Positions 1-9,664 are shown, numbered from the stretch's first letter. The stretch: DNA of 20,115 bases from Flammula alnicola (GCA_015499995.1 JADNRV010000643.1:1-20115); one strand, 5' to 3'. Notes: generated from the letters alone by a model not told the origin. Numbers and translations: made by a program.

Positions 1-382
1 ACAAGGAAAACTGAGCGTTATCGAGTGTCTCCGCCTTGATAAAGTCCATTACAATATAGCCCCAGTTATATGGGCCATGGCGGAAAGCGTAGTGTACTTT
101 CGGCACTGGTACGCGGGTGTTCTGACGAGCATACTCCATTGCAGCTGCCTCTTCCATCGACACTGCCTTGCCAAACTTCACAAGTCTCTCGCCGCTGATT
201 AAAGCCAGCCCTGCGTTGCCGCTGGTGTTGGATATCATTCCACCTGTATGAAAATGTTTGGCGCCTTTGATCTCGTCCAGGATACTCTCAAGGACATGGG
301 ATGGAGGATTAAGATGTTTGAGGAATCTGAATACATATGAGTGCAGGTCAGAAAGCAGGTGCCTAGCTACTCACACGTCCAT
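1..382 (-). CDS. APH/kinase-like phosphotransferase, 5' part (partial, runs off left edge)
   Basis: I spliced this by eye. Start codon at 382-380 (good context) gives an 8-nt exon 382-375. A 48-nt intron follows (374-327, GTGAGT...TTCAG, with CTGAC as likely branch site). Exon 2 (326-1) stays open to the window edge, giving about 111 residues. The protein shows the N-lobe of a kinase-like fold: a glycine-containing loop (ISNTSGNAGLAL), a beta-3-like lysine (RLVKFGKAVS), an alpha-C-like acidic helix (MEEAAAMEYARQN), then VPVPKVHYAF and a hinge-like YIVMDFIKAETLD. This pattern is typical of fungal members of the phosphotransferase enzyme family (APH, PF01636-like). Those are usually of unknown substrate and do not imply drug resistance. 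The catalytic loop (HGD-type) and metal-binding Asp would lie beyond position 1, so activity cannot be judged. The family call is from motif memory; the exon structure is seen directly. Confidence 0.75.
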
Positions 383-2045
383 GGAAATGAAGAGCAAGAC
401 TTGAGCTTGAGCGCTTGAGCAGTCAGGTCAGGTCGCAGTCGATGAACGGGCCTTGGGATGGATTTCTCTGTCACATTCGTGTCCCACAACGTCTGACCTT
501 CTCACGATACCAGCTGGATAAGTAGATCACCACGTGCCTCAAACAGATAATCGATAATGTATTCAGTAATCCGCTTGACTCCCACCGACATCAACTAATA
601 CAATTTCCAAGTCCACACCTTCGGCACATATTATACAAAGGCATAATTCGTCAGCGTTTCAACACGGGCAGGCTTAAATTCTCTTGCCGGCAATGAGTTC
701 GGTGGACTCAGGAACACGTCTTCATTAGCAATCGAAGATAACGAGGTCTGCCAGTGGAGCTCGAGCCTCAGATAATACCCTGTGGGTTGTCAAGGATGCT
801 CGAAGCTTGGAATATCACGCGTATTTGAACGTCTCTCCGCAGTGGTCAACTACGGGCGGGCTGGTACGTGCTCCTAATAATATCGCTGTAAACCCCGCTC
901 GTTCACCTCCGCTTTCTACCTGTACAGGCGATTATCCAACAAAAAATTTCGCCGGGATTTGTTCACGGTGCTCATACCTGTTCTTGAAGTATGTCTTCCT
1001 CGAGGCTTCCTCATTAACACTTGAAATACAACGAAAATAGTACCTCTCTCTTCCTATCCCCAGGTCCACGTCATCTGCGCACGTAGTTTCTGCGAGGGCG
1101 TCGAGCGATATACAAGGCCATCACCACTCTTGCTATGGCGGCAGATGCTAGCGAGTTTGCCTTCAACAGGTGCCTTCTCAGGACTGTGTTTACTTTTGTG
1201 CTAATCCACTATTGAAACCGTTTCGTTTCATTAGCATTACCCCACGACGGTTCTCTTGAGGGTATTACGAAACACAGGCAGACAGGAACTAAGGCTCACA
1301 GTGAAGGCGATGGCGTGTAGGGTTGATCTGTGTCTAGGTCGTCGTTTCGATGTTTCACTCACTATACTCCGCGGCTATTTCCGTCGACCCCGATATCTTC
1401 CAGTTAGCCTCGACGAACTGCTTATGCGCATTCAAGCTACGTCACTTCATGGATTTTACACAGCCATCGTAGGTTCGGGTAAAGATATGTGCGTATTCCT
1501 CCGTTGATCCAAATGATGCGCCTCGTCATCGGAAGTAGTACAAATGAGTGGTTCAATATACCTTCACTTTAGAAACGATCTCCTACGAACGAGCAAGGAG
1601 TGACGGGCATTTATCGTGAGGTTGATGTTGCGAACATGTCGCAATGACTAGTCACGTATTACTGCGCCCGCCTGAACTGAATTCAGCAGCTCGGTTGCCA
1701 TTGCCTCGGAGGAAGACGAGACTGCACATATAAATATGCATCTAACATGAGTAAGGGGTAAACCAACGTGCGTCGTGAACCCTGAACGTTGAACCCCGCC
1801 ATTGACGTTATTGCTCCTGTCTCTGTCTCTGCTGTATCTTGTCCACGGCGGCATCCACGGGGCACCGACGGCCACATTGGTTGCGCTCGACGCTGCAATG
1901 CCCAGTGTCTTCTCTTCCACTTGCACCCGTCGTCCAGTGGACATCGTTGCTACTGCACATTGAATTGCAATTCTCTCTATATACTCGAGTGCTTATCGTA
2001 CGTTTGATTTCGCGATATCAGTGGTGTCGCCGCGCCCGTCTGGTC
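383..2045. other. Intergenic stretch with no supportable gene
   Basis: I see no protein family here. Short open frames exist. A plus-strand stretch around 735-1060 has splice-like signals (GTACGT near 865, acceptor CAG near 927, GTATGT near 989), but no combination of frames joins cleanly. A 98-codon minus-strand frame (1944-1648) starts with ATG and has a TATATA about 35 nt upstream near 1980, but it has no recognisable domain and its composition is unremarkable. It may be a small hypothetical gene or chance. The promoter of the left-edge phosphotransferase gene should lie just right of 382; no clear TATA box is visible there. Confidence 0.5.
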
Positions 2046-2340
2046 CTAATGAAAGAGGGAGAACTCAAAAATAAATCTCAAACGATAACCATAGAATCCC
2101 ATTAAAGGAGAGTTGTACGTAGACATAAATATAAATATGAGAACAACAAAAGACCCTACAGGTTCCCAAAAGACGAGTAAACGGAAATGAGGACGGGAAA
2201 ACAAAGGAAGGCGCGATAAGGAAGGGGAGAAGCGAGGAACAAGGAAGATGTCCATACGAAACGAAGCATATTTATAATATAAAGAGTGTAAGGAAAAGAG
2301 GGGACACAGGGAGGGAAAGCAGGACATCGGTAGTGTACAT
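2046..2340. other. Purine-rich (AG) tract
   Basis: The plus strand is strongly purine-biased; by hand count 136 of 180 bases in 2161-2340 are A or G. The complementary strand is correspondingly pyrimidine-rich, as is common in fungal promoter and 5'-leader regions or in low-complexity spacer DNA. Long minus-strand open frames here (rich in Ser, Phe, Pro, Leu) are a by-product of the skew and are not called as genes. Confidence 0.6.
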
Positions 2341-2362
2341 CTAATGTCACCTAATGCTGACA

Positions 2363-2413
2363 GTGATGTGCACATGCCTACTCTAGTAGAGTATTTAGGC
2401 ATGTGCACATCAC
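2363..2413. repeat. Long inverted repeat (hairpin 1)
   Basis: The left arm starts GTGATGTGCACATGCCTA and the right arm ends with its reverse complement. The inner part (TACTCTA / TAGAGTA) also pairs around a single central base, with a TTT bulge on the right arm. The result is a near-perfect stem of about 23 bp. The core GTGCACAT recurs in the neighbouring hairpin. Confidence 0.85.
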
Positions 2414-2427
2414 ACTCTGAGCAGAGC

Positions 2428-2471
2428 ACTCTAATGTGCACACGAATGCCTAATCATGTGCACATTAGAGT
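2428..2471. repeat. Inverted repeat (hairpin 2)
   Basis: Perfect 15-bp arms, ACTCTAATGTGCACA at 2428-2442 and its reverse complement at 2457-2471, are separated by a 14-nt loop. It shares the GTGCACAT core and TAATG/ATGCCTA words with hairpin 1, so the two probably derive from one palindromic repeat family. Confidence 0.85.
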
Positions 2472-2499
2472 CAGCTCAGCACATGCTCAAGGCCATACA

Positions 2500-2640
2500 A
2501 GCCGTGCCGGCATATCCAAGGCATGCCTGCCGGCCTCTTGGTGCGCTTGTGGCGTGCATCCACACGCGCCTCCACACGCGCCTTGTGCGCGCTCAGGTGC
2601 GCCCATTCCCATATTTGTCAGCCCCCGCCGTTCCTCCAAG
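2500..2640. repeat. GC-rich palindrome and short tandem repeat cluster
   Basis: It contains the self-complementary words TGCCGGCA (2505-2512) and GGCATGCC (2520-2527). A 12-bp direct tandem repeat CCACACGCGCCT follows (2560-2571 and 2572-2583), flanked by GTGCGC words in both orientations. The cluster continues the hairpin-rich block that begins near 2336 and ends about 110 bp past the 3' end of the transposase gene. It may be part of the transposon end or an unrelated repeat. Confidence 0.6.
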
Positions 2641-2751
2641 GGGCAACCGCCACATACCATTCTGGGTAATGTACTTAGTAGCTAGATCCAGTAAATCATT
2701 AAACCGCGTAATAAGCATCAATAAAATGTAATGCTTGTATTTCTAAGGATA

Positions 2752-5700
2752 TTACAGTGCATCTACAGATATAGACCCGAGGGGTGCATTATGCTCAGCC
2801 TCATCTTGAAGCGGTGACACCTCGTCATCCTCACCATCGTCCTCCTCCCTCATGCTACTACTACGTGGAACAATATCACAGCGACCTTCAGACTGTACAT
2901 ACTTTGCGACATTGCACCAGAGCATGCCACAGTGACGCGCCATCATCAAGAATTGCTCCTGCTGGTTGAGCGCAAATGCGACCCGTCCTGCGTCGAACAG
3001 TGGGTCCGCCGGCACATTTGGAAGACACCAGCTAGCCAGATCCGCGGCGCGCTTAGACCAAGTTGCGGCACGATGGAGGAGGAACTGTTGAACACGCCGC
3101 ATCTCCTCCTGCAGCAGTTCGACTTCCTCCCTCCATCGGTCTTGCCGTGCTCTGCTCTTACACCACTCCACGCGGAGAACTAAAGGTGTAACATGTAGAT
3201 ATCAGTATAATCTGTCAGAAATTTCGAAGCATACACGCACTATCGTGGAGCGCCCCATCGCCGTGCATCTGCTCGCCAACCCCCGCATGCCTCCATATCC
3301 ACGACAACATTCTATGACCCTCCGATGCGACCTCCTTCTCCGTCCCCCCTGGCTTCCTCCTTTGCTTCTTCCTCGCCTTCTCTGAGTCGTCATCTTCAGC
3401 CGCTGCTGCACGGATGTCACCCTTCTTCAGTTCTGGAACAAGGTTCTCCCACCCCTCAACCCCTAATCGAGGCGCCAATCCAGCCAGCGCAGATCGCGCT
3501 GCACAGTATCGGTTTGCCGCAGCGTTGACCTTGGCCTGACACCTCACGACGATGGTATTCGCTCGAGTATTTGCCACTTGGCCACGCTGAAACCGCGCCT
3601 TGTCGATGAGGACATAGGATCGAAGGCGGAGACCCTCGCGAAGATCGTCAAGCGCATCGGAGGCCTGTGCTTGGCGCAATTTCCATTCAATACTGAGCAG
3701 GCGCATGTCGCATGGAGTCGTGGAGGTCAGGGAGGAGGGAAGTCTGAGGAGCACCTCATGTGCGGGGATTTCCAGTTGTTCATCCATAGCGTCATGGGCA
3801 CGAGCACGAAGCATTCGTAGGCTGGGAATATACATGTGTTGAACCTCAATCCAGGCCTCGATCTTCCTCTTGAGTGTTGACATACGAAGCTTGAGGTTTG
3901 TCTTCTGTTTATCGGTAGCAGTAGTTGAGCTCAGACTTGCAGCGGTCATCGCCGTCTGACGTCTAGGATGTATGTTTAAATTGATATCTTATTGAATAAC
4001 ATAACTAGAGACTTACTGGCTCTCCTCAAGGTCAATGCCCATAGAAATAAGGTGGCTGGCCGATATTTCCTCGTGCATTACATATGCGACGCCCAATGAT
4101 GCGTCTGCATGTTCCTCGTCAGCAAGCTGAAGACGAACTGCATTTTGAGACAGCGCTAGACAGGCTCGTTATAAATAAAAGAATAAACCATACATTAGTC
4201 TGGTAACACACCTTTAACACGAGTTTCCATTGGATTAGGAAGGCTGGTATCCTTCTCCCAGGCAGATAGCTCCACCTCCCATAGCGAAACATCCTCAGCG
4301 GGGAGCCTTTCTGTCAGCGCCTTGTGCAGCTCCCTATGCTCGACCATCTCAGGTACCGCATCTGTAATTCGCTTCAGGAGTATCGTCGCTAGAAATTTAA
4401 ATGATCAGTTTCATTAAAATGTGCATAGAGGTGAATAACGCACCGAGCTTCACCGTCTTCTTCCAGTTCCAGTCTCCGAAATGGTCATCAAGAGTATCAC
4501 GGCGGGCCCCCGGCCCCATTTCCCGAGTGCTTGAAGCAATGGGATTGATGTGAGCCCATCCACGTTCAACGCCTTCGCCATCTGTTCGCCCAACTTTGGG
4601 ATTGAAATTGAACGAATACTTGGTCTGGCATTTCAGGACATGAGCGGGAAGATGGAATTTGGGGACCAGGAATCGATACGAGGTAGAGCTGTCGTGATTA
4701 ACGTGCATCCAGGATGGGTAGATTTTGAGGCGTTCCCAGAGGTTGATGCTCCATTGGCAGGCGATATCATATGATATCACGACCTCGACCAGCTCCTCGA
4801 GCTCCACGCTTGAGCAAAAGAGATAATCCATATTCACGTAGCTAAAAATAGATGCATTAGCAAACTTGTTCTATAAATATAAATGTCGTAGATCACACAC
4901 CGTTCGCCCTTCTGGAGATCTCCAACAGAGCTTGGGCGCTTCATATCGTGCCGAGTACAATCCACAGTCCCAGCCCCAGATGCTGCCAGCCCATCCTTTC
5001 CCCTCTCTTTGTTGACAGCATTGTGATTGGAGCAAGTGCTGGGCTATTGTAGCGTTCATCAGAGGCGGCGACCATGAAAGAAATAAATCGGTACTCACCT
5101 CCTGTATTACGAGGGTTCCAAAAGTGTTTAAAAACTCCTTGAATTCACTCTCATGGACAAAGTATGCCCATCCATTGCTCAAGCTAGGATCCGAGGCATT
5201 ATTGCTCACCATCTTCCGCTTCAATCGGAAGTTGGCATCCATTCCAAGGAAAAGAGTGTAGAGAAATCTAGAATGAGACATCAGTGACAATAGATAATGA
5301 GATTCAATCATTCACACCTTTTTTCGGGGGGTGCATCCCTCCAATCGCTCTCCAGGTTTACTCCGGGATGAGGACATGCGGGACAGAGCACGGCACATTC
5401 GCGTTGGCGCGTACCAGCTGCCCCAGAAGACTCGTGTCCACGTCCAGACTGCTTGAGCATCTTGATATTCCGGTACTGCCGGACCATTCTCATGAACGCA
5501 CGGTAGCGATCCTAATCAAGGCAGTTAGATAGATACTAAAGCGGCCCACTGGAATGAAATAGTATCTCACGGGAATTGTGGTCGTCCCTATATTGTCTGA
5601 AAGTCTTGCCAAAGACTGATAATACTCGAACGCAGATGCCTTGGATTCAAAGGATAGAATTTGAAAGGTATTGAGAACCCGCAGAGTGGCGGCTGAGCGA

Positions 5701-6598
5701 GGAAATCTGACGGTGGATGGGTACCAGCCAAAGCGAAGCAGTTGGACGAAATGGGGTGGAGGGGTACCACAGCCACAGTAGTTCAGCGTAACTTCATGTA
5801 TGCCATTCGTCTCTATGACAGTAAATGTGTTGTGGGAAGAGCGGACAGGGAAGTGGCAGGATTCGCCCAGCGGATGGCCGAGCTGGAAGCAGAAGCCTAG
5901 TGACTTGAAGCTAGTCTTTGCGAAGTACCCTTCTTCCCGCCAGACCTGTTACCACAAGGTAAGACATCCACATATGACATCAAGCAGGCAAACTGACCTC
6001 GATCCGGTGCAAGCCATTCTGAAAGTGCCTGCGAAGAAGACAGCCAGAGCAGTACAGCTCACGGCCATCACAGTCAATGCACCGGTAAACCTGCGCGCCA
6101 GTATCACCACAGTCACGGCAGGTAGGCGTTAAAGTGCCACGGCTCTCTAATCGTAGGAACTCGGCGAGAAAGACTTCGCGATCGAGAAGCCACTGCCGCA
6201 TAGGAAAGTCCTGCCAGAACATTATTAAATTTTGTAATAGACAACAAGACTGTACATACCCCTTTGCGCTGTTTGCGAGTAGATGATTTTGGAATGCTGG
6301 TTTCTTCCAGAAACTCTGCGTATGCTGGATCGATTGCATCGTCGACATTTGCCTCCCAAATTGGGGCAGAGGATGGGTAAATTGGGTCATATGGGTCATC
6401 CAATGCCGCGAAGTCGCCTGCATCAGTCAAATCGTCCAGCTCCACTTTACGGGAACGGTACCCCATTTGCCCGCTAGGCAGCATGCTGAAGGATGTCGAA
6501 AGGATAGGAGTGGATGCAGGCACAGGGGGATCAGGCTCGTCCGCGATGGAAATCATGCAGCCATTGGGTGAGCGTTGGCGGCGCCGTCGTTTCGACAT
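2752..6598 (-). CDS. KDZ transposase with N-terminal CxC2-like cysteine cluster, apparently intact, 11 exons
   Basis: Likely a cut-and-paste transposase of the Kyakuja-Dileera-Zisupton group. Hand-spliced exons: 6598-6260, 6210-5998, 5945-5571, 5511-5318, 5267-5099, 5043-4901, 4841-4444, 4388-4212, 4155-4017, 3962-3241, 3179-2752. They sum to 3,297 nt, 1,098 codons plus TAA, with all ten introns (49-61 nt, GT/AG) joining in frame. Residues 1-113 are basic (MSKRRRR), then acidic. A zinc cluster lies at 144-181 (Cys144, 147, 157, 160, 167, 170, His175, His181). The RNase H-fold core has candidate catalytic acids Asp384 (MDANFRLKR), Asp503 (ISYDIACQW) and Glu567/570 (GRTDGEGVERGW), followed by STREMGPGARRDTLDDHFG. 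Residues after ~620 are helical and charged, ending in an acidic tail. Length and block order fit the family, and no stop or frameshift is seen. The exact catalytic assignment is inferred from conserved blocks. It shares strand with the dioxygenase gene upstream. Confidence 0.92.
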
Positions 6599-6769
6599 GT
6601 CAAGATAGTATTCTGTAACAGTATGAACAAATTCTACATAGGCAGTACATGGAATATTACGCACCATGAGCTCACTCGTGGGTTCTGTGGTGGCAAGATC
6701 TCCAGATTTCTGCCGGATCGGTTCATTTCAATGCCATACGCAACATTTGCTGTTGAATTTTCCTTGTGT

Positions 6770-7425
6770 CGCGGCCCACGTTCGTGCGAAATTACATTAC
6801 CCTCCCCTCGTTTGACCTTTTGCAATGCAGAAGTGCCGCAAAGATCGCGTGATTGCATGCAAAGCGCTTATTCAACCATTATCCGTGTTTGCTCCATGCG
6901 TGCATGTATTCAAACCTGGCGACCCGATCATTATGTACGGATGCAGTAGATTAAACTGTAAAACCTTGTTCCATCATTGGTGCCTGATCGTCGTGATGGC
7001 ACAGACGTCAGTTGTGGGTCCATGTCCACCGACACGCTCACTCGACGCAGGGTAGCTAGCTCATAGCTGTATGCAGTTCAACAGAACCACAGAAATTTCT
7101 TAGGAGATACTACTTGTGGGCATGTCTCAAGTGCTCTGAATACATACATATGCGCGATGCGTGAATTTCAAACAATGAATTTCAACGCATCTGCGTGACT
7201 AATACATATGCGCGATGCGCGAATTTCCAACAATGAATTTCAACGCATCTGCGAGACTTCAGTATTGCAAAAAGCTTCTGGATTTTTTTTTTCCAGGCGC
7301 ACGTTTGCTCATGAATACATTACCCCCCCTGTTCGACCTTTTGAGATGCGGCAAAAGGAATTCCAGCTCGGTCAGGAATATATTACCCGCCCCCTCATTC
7401 GACTTTTTGGGACGCGGTGCCGGCA
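6770..7425. repeat. Three diverged copies of a ~70-80 bp direct repeat
   Basis: Similar blocks occur at about 6770-6845, 7285-7358 and 7360-7425. Each has a conserved core of the form ATTACCC...CCCTC/GTTCGACCTTTTG followed by a GC-rich GATGCGGCAAAA-like segment. The second and third copies are nearly adjacent; the first is 500 bp away. Copies differ by many substitutions and small gaps. Boundaries are approximate. Confidence 0.55.
7144..7256. repeat. 58-bp tandem duplication with internal dyad
   Basis: Copy 1 is 7144-7201 and copy 2 starts at 7202; both begin ATACATATGCGCGATGCG. They differ at only a few positions. Each unit contains GATGCG...CGCATC as a dyad and TGAATTTC as a direct repeat. 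Confidence 0.8.
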
Positions 7426-7574
7426 AAACTCAGCCGTGCCCTTATTCAACCGCTATCTGCGTTGCTCGATGCATGCGGGAACATGCGGCGGCGGCCAGCA
7501 TATTCTGAATGTGGCGATGCTCATGATAACAGAGCTGCATTGAGGAAATACGCCTAATACGCTAATACATTTGA

Positions 7575-9073
7575 CTAGGTTGTACGGAAAGTATTTCTAC
7601 CAAAAATAAAGGCACGATCATCGGGGAGACTGGCTGCAGTCGAAAAAAGTTGCAGCGCAGCCTCGGTCCGATCTTCTAACTTACCGTCGATGAGTTTCTT
7701 CTGCGCCCTACCTGCCGCGGTCAATTTGAGAGTGGTTCCAGTTTGGAACCCATAGTCTACCCATCGAAACAAACCGCCTGAGCAGTATTGCGTCATGGAC
7801 ATCCGCTGCACTCCCTCTCCAACGACCGGGGTGTTCCCATGCCGAAGCACACTGGACGGGATCAAGATAGTGGCACCAGGGGGGAACTCGATCACCAGGC
7901 CGAGGTCAAAAAGGACCATATGACCGCCGAGAGTTGGATCGAAATTGCCAAGTGCAGTGATGGCACAGAGGCCGTAGGCGACATTGTTGTAATCCGTGTG
8001 ATCAACTGTTATCGTTCCAGGCCCAAGGTTGAACGTACAAGCTGGGAAGATGCTGCATGTAGGGAAGTTGGGGCGCAGATGTGGGGAGTGGTCATAGAGC
8101 CGCGAGAGATAGGATCGATATACGTTGTAGAGCTTCGGCGCATAGAATGCAAATGCACCTGTAGAGTTAGAATGGCAGTTAGCAATTATAGGCCCGAAGA
8201 TTCTCAAATGAAACTTACCACTCTGGAAGCCGGCTATGCGCTTGATGTCGTTGTGCTGGCAGAGAGATTGAATGATGGCTTTAAGTCTCCCAGGAATGCC
8301 CAGATTACCCGGTTGCTGGAATAGAGTTGTTAGTAGAGAGAATATTAAATATCGTATGAATAGACGCACCACAGAGCCACCACCAAATGATACTCCGGTC
8401 GGAATCGCGTAATAATTGCCTCGACGGTGGTTGAAAGGGTCCTTGCTCGCCGACGGTGCAAAAGCTCCATTCCGCTTGCCTTCGACGCGCGCCTGGGTCA
8501 TAGCAGATGCGGCATTCCTCACAGAAGGCATCCACGTCGGATCTTTGGGCCGGGCCATGAGGAAAACCAGGCCGTGACCGTCCATGTCAGTGTACGTCTG
8601 GGATGACCTGAAAATAAATTAGTCTGATATCCGTAAGAAATAGAATTGAATACGCACTCTCCGTCCCACGGAACACGCTCCATGTTCAACGCCATGAGCT
8701 CATCCAGCGTCCAAGTCCTAGGCTGGCGTTCAGCTTCCACCTTCCACAGCGCGAACGCCCAATCCAATTACCGGCAGGAAGGTTGCGAGATTCGAGGGGA
8801 CACCTTCTTTGCAGGGATATCGCGATAGCGCGTGAGGGCGTTGAGCCCTTGGACGTGAGCAGGGATGGAAACGGTAGGTGCGGCAAGCTTCCGCATGCTT
8901 TTGGATCGATCCTTGGCACGCGCTTTCTCGATCTTCCCCGGTTGTGCAATGGTGTATGGGCGAGCTGGGATTGGAGCTGATGCAGAGGCGAGGCGAGCAG
9001 ATTGTCGAGGGATGGGACTGGATGAGAGTCGAATTGGGATAAACGCGCAGATTGTCGGTGCGGAAGGGCGTCC
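7575..9073 (-). CDS. TET/JBP-like 2-oxoglutarate/Fe(II) dioxygenase (5' end uncertain)
   Basis: Family members oxidise the methyl group of modified bases (5-methylcytosine in TET, thymine in JBP). Supported exons: 9073 (or slightly less)-8772, 8717-8658, 8607-8370, 8315-8219, 8158-7575, ending in TAG. Introns of 54, 50, 54 and 60 nt have GT/AG ends and keep frame, giving at least 426 residues. The first exon is basic (KIEKARAKDRSKSMRKL), as in DNA-associated proteins. Next come TWTLDELMALNMERVPWDGE, the GVSFGGG and IKRIAGFQSGAFAFYAPKL blocks, and then the double-stranded beta-helix. The iron ligands are visible: H-x-D in VDHTDYNN (codons about 7993-8001) and a distal His in VLRHGNTPV (7841-7839). 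The 2OG-binding Arg is probably that in QRMSMTQY, followed by GGLFRWVDYGF. Catalytic residues look intact. The family call rests on these blocks; substrate is inferred. The N-terminus is discussed separately. Confidence 0.85.
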
Positions 9074-9329
9074 TCAAAGGGTGTATCCTCGTTGTCACCC
9101 ACATCGCGATCAGAGCGAAGTTCGGCGACTTCCAAGGCGTTTCGAAAGAGGGGGGCCATGAGCACTTTGAACGCCGTGCACTTGTTGAGGCCGATCGAGA
9201 TGCGTCACGTATTCCAAGGACATAGTCCCCGAATGAAGTCCCCACTGCGCGTCTGGACATATCAATTAGAAACCGAGTAAGTGAGGAGGGCCAAAGGGAA
9301 CTTACCACACGACGGATTGGAGTTTCCAT
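9074..9329 (-). other. Possible 5' exon(s) of the TET/JBP gene, not joinable in frame
   Basis: An ATG at 9329-9327 begins an 8-codon exon ending at 9306. A convincing 53-nt intron follows (9305-9253, GTAAGT...TCCAG, branch-like CTAAT). The next exon reads TRSGDFIRG and then meets a TGA at 9207-9205. Past that stop the same frame continues with a protein-like reading (KVLMAPLFRNALEVAELRSD), but the confident downstream exon is in another frame that is closed above 9073. Either an unrecognised intron bridges these parts, the true start lies elsewhere, or the 5' end is mutated. Confidence 0.4.
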
Positions 9330-9340
9330 ATTGCCAAAAT

Positions 9341-9360
9341 GCACTAGTACACACTAGTGC
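9341..9360. repeat. Perfect palindrome, 8-bp arms
   Basis: GCACTAGT and its reverse complement ACTAGTGC are separated by ACAC, immediately upstream of the candidate first exon of the dioxygenase gene. It could be a protein-binding site or part of a repeat end; nothing decides between these. Confidence 0.8.
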
Positions 9361-9439
9361 GGTGTTCGTCGCCAACTGTAAGGGCGTATAATCACGTTAG
9401 TCCAATGCATAAACACAGAGTAGCAACTGCAAAAACTGC

Positions 9440-9664
9440 GGCCAGGGTGTCTGGGTGGACTCGCCTGCACCGCGGAACGAAATGACGGAAATGGAAAACG
9501 CGCGGCCAGGGTGTCTGGGTAGACTCGCCTGCACCACAGAACGAAAGGACGGAAAACGCAGGTGCACGCGGCCAGGGTGTCTGGGTGGACTCGCCTGCAC
9601 CGCGGAATGAAATACAAGAAGCACCGGTGCACGGCCAGGGTGTCTGGGTGGACTCGCCTGCACC
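9440..9664. repeat. Minisatellite: four 32-bp repeats at ~64-bp period
   Basis: A 32-bp unit beginning GGCCAGGGTGTCTGGGTGGA and ending CTCGCCTGCACC occurs at 9440-9471, 9504-9535, 9570-9601 and 9633-9664. The only difference seen is one G-to-A change in copy 2. Spacing is 64, 66 and 63 bp. The 31-34-nt intervals also resemble each other (GCGGAACGAAA-type starts), so the true unit is a ~64-bp minisatellite with a strongly conserved half. It lies in the presumed promoter side of the minus-strand TET/JBP gene. Confidence 0.9.

Larger units (their letters stand above)
6599..7574. other. Spacer between transposase and dioxygenase genes
   Basis: No gene is supported. The spacer must hold the promoter of the minus-strand transposase (just right of 6598) and the 3' end of the dioxygenase transcript. 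Most of it consists of degenerate direct repeats, listed separately. A run of T sits at about 7283-7291. Confidence 0.6.
2752..9329 (-). mobile_element. Candidate KDZ-type DNA transposon carrying a TET/JBP gene (ends not resolved)
   Basis: A KDZ transposase gene and a TET/JBP dioxygenase gene lie in tandem on the same strand, about 1 kb apart, with repeat-rich DNA on both outer sides. This pairing is known in basidiomycete genomes, where such transposases and TET/JBP genes expand together. I could not find matching terminal inverted repeats or a target-site duplication by eye, so the limits given are simply the outer gene ends. The two genes might instead be neighbours in a transposon-rich region. 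Confidence 0.5.

Noticed and set aside
735..1200. Possible plus-strand gene with introns at about 865-927 and 989-1063
   Set aside because: Splice-like signals exist and some frames look protein-like, but no exon chain stays in frame and no domain is recognised.
1648..1944. 98-codon minus-strand open frame with ATG and upstream TATATA
   Set aside because: No domain, no length or composition evidence of selection; too weak to call a gene.
2046..2441. 131-codon minus-strand open frame
   Set aside because: Explained by the purine skew of the plus strand and the overlapping hairpin repeats.
3325..3820. Plus-strand open frames across the transposase gene
   Set aside because: They are antisense shadows of transposase exon 10, which has clear family features.
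9440..9664. CRISPR-like look: 32-bp repeats with 31-34-bp intervals
   Set aside because: The host is a eukaryote, there are no cas genes, and the intervals resemble one another. It is a ~64-bp minisatellite.
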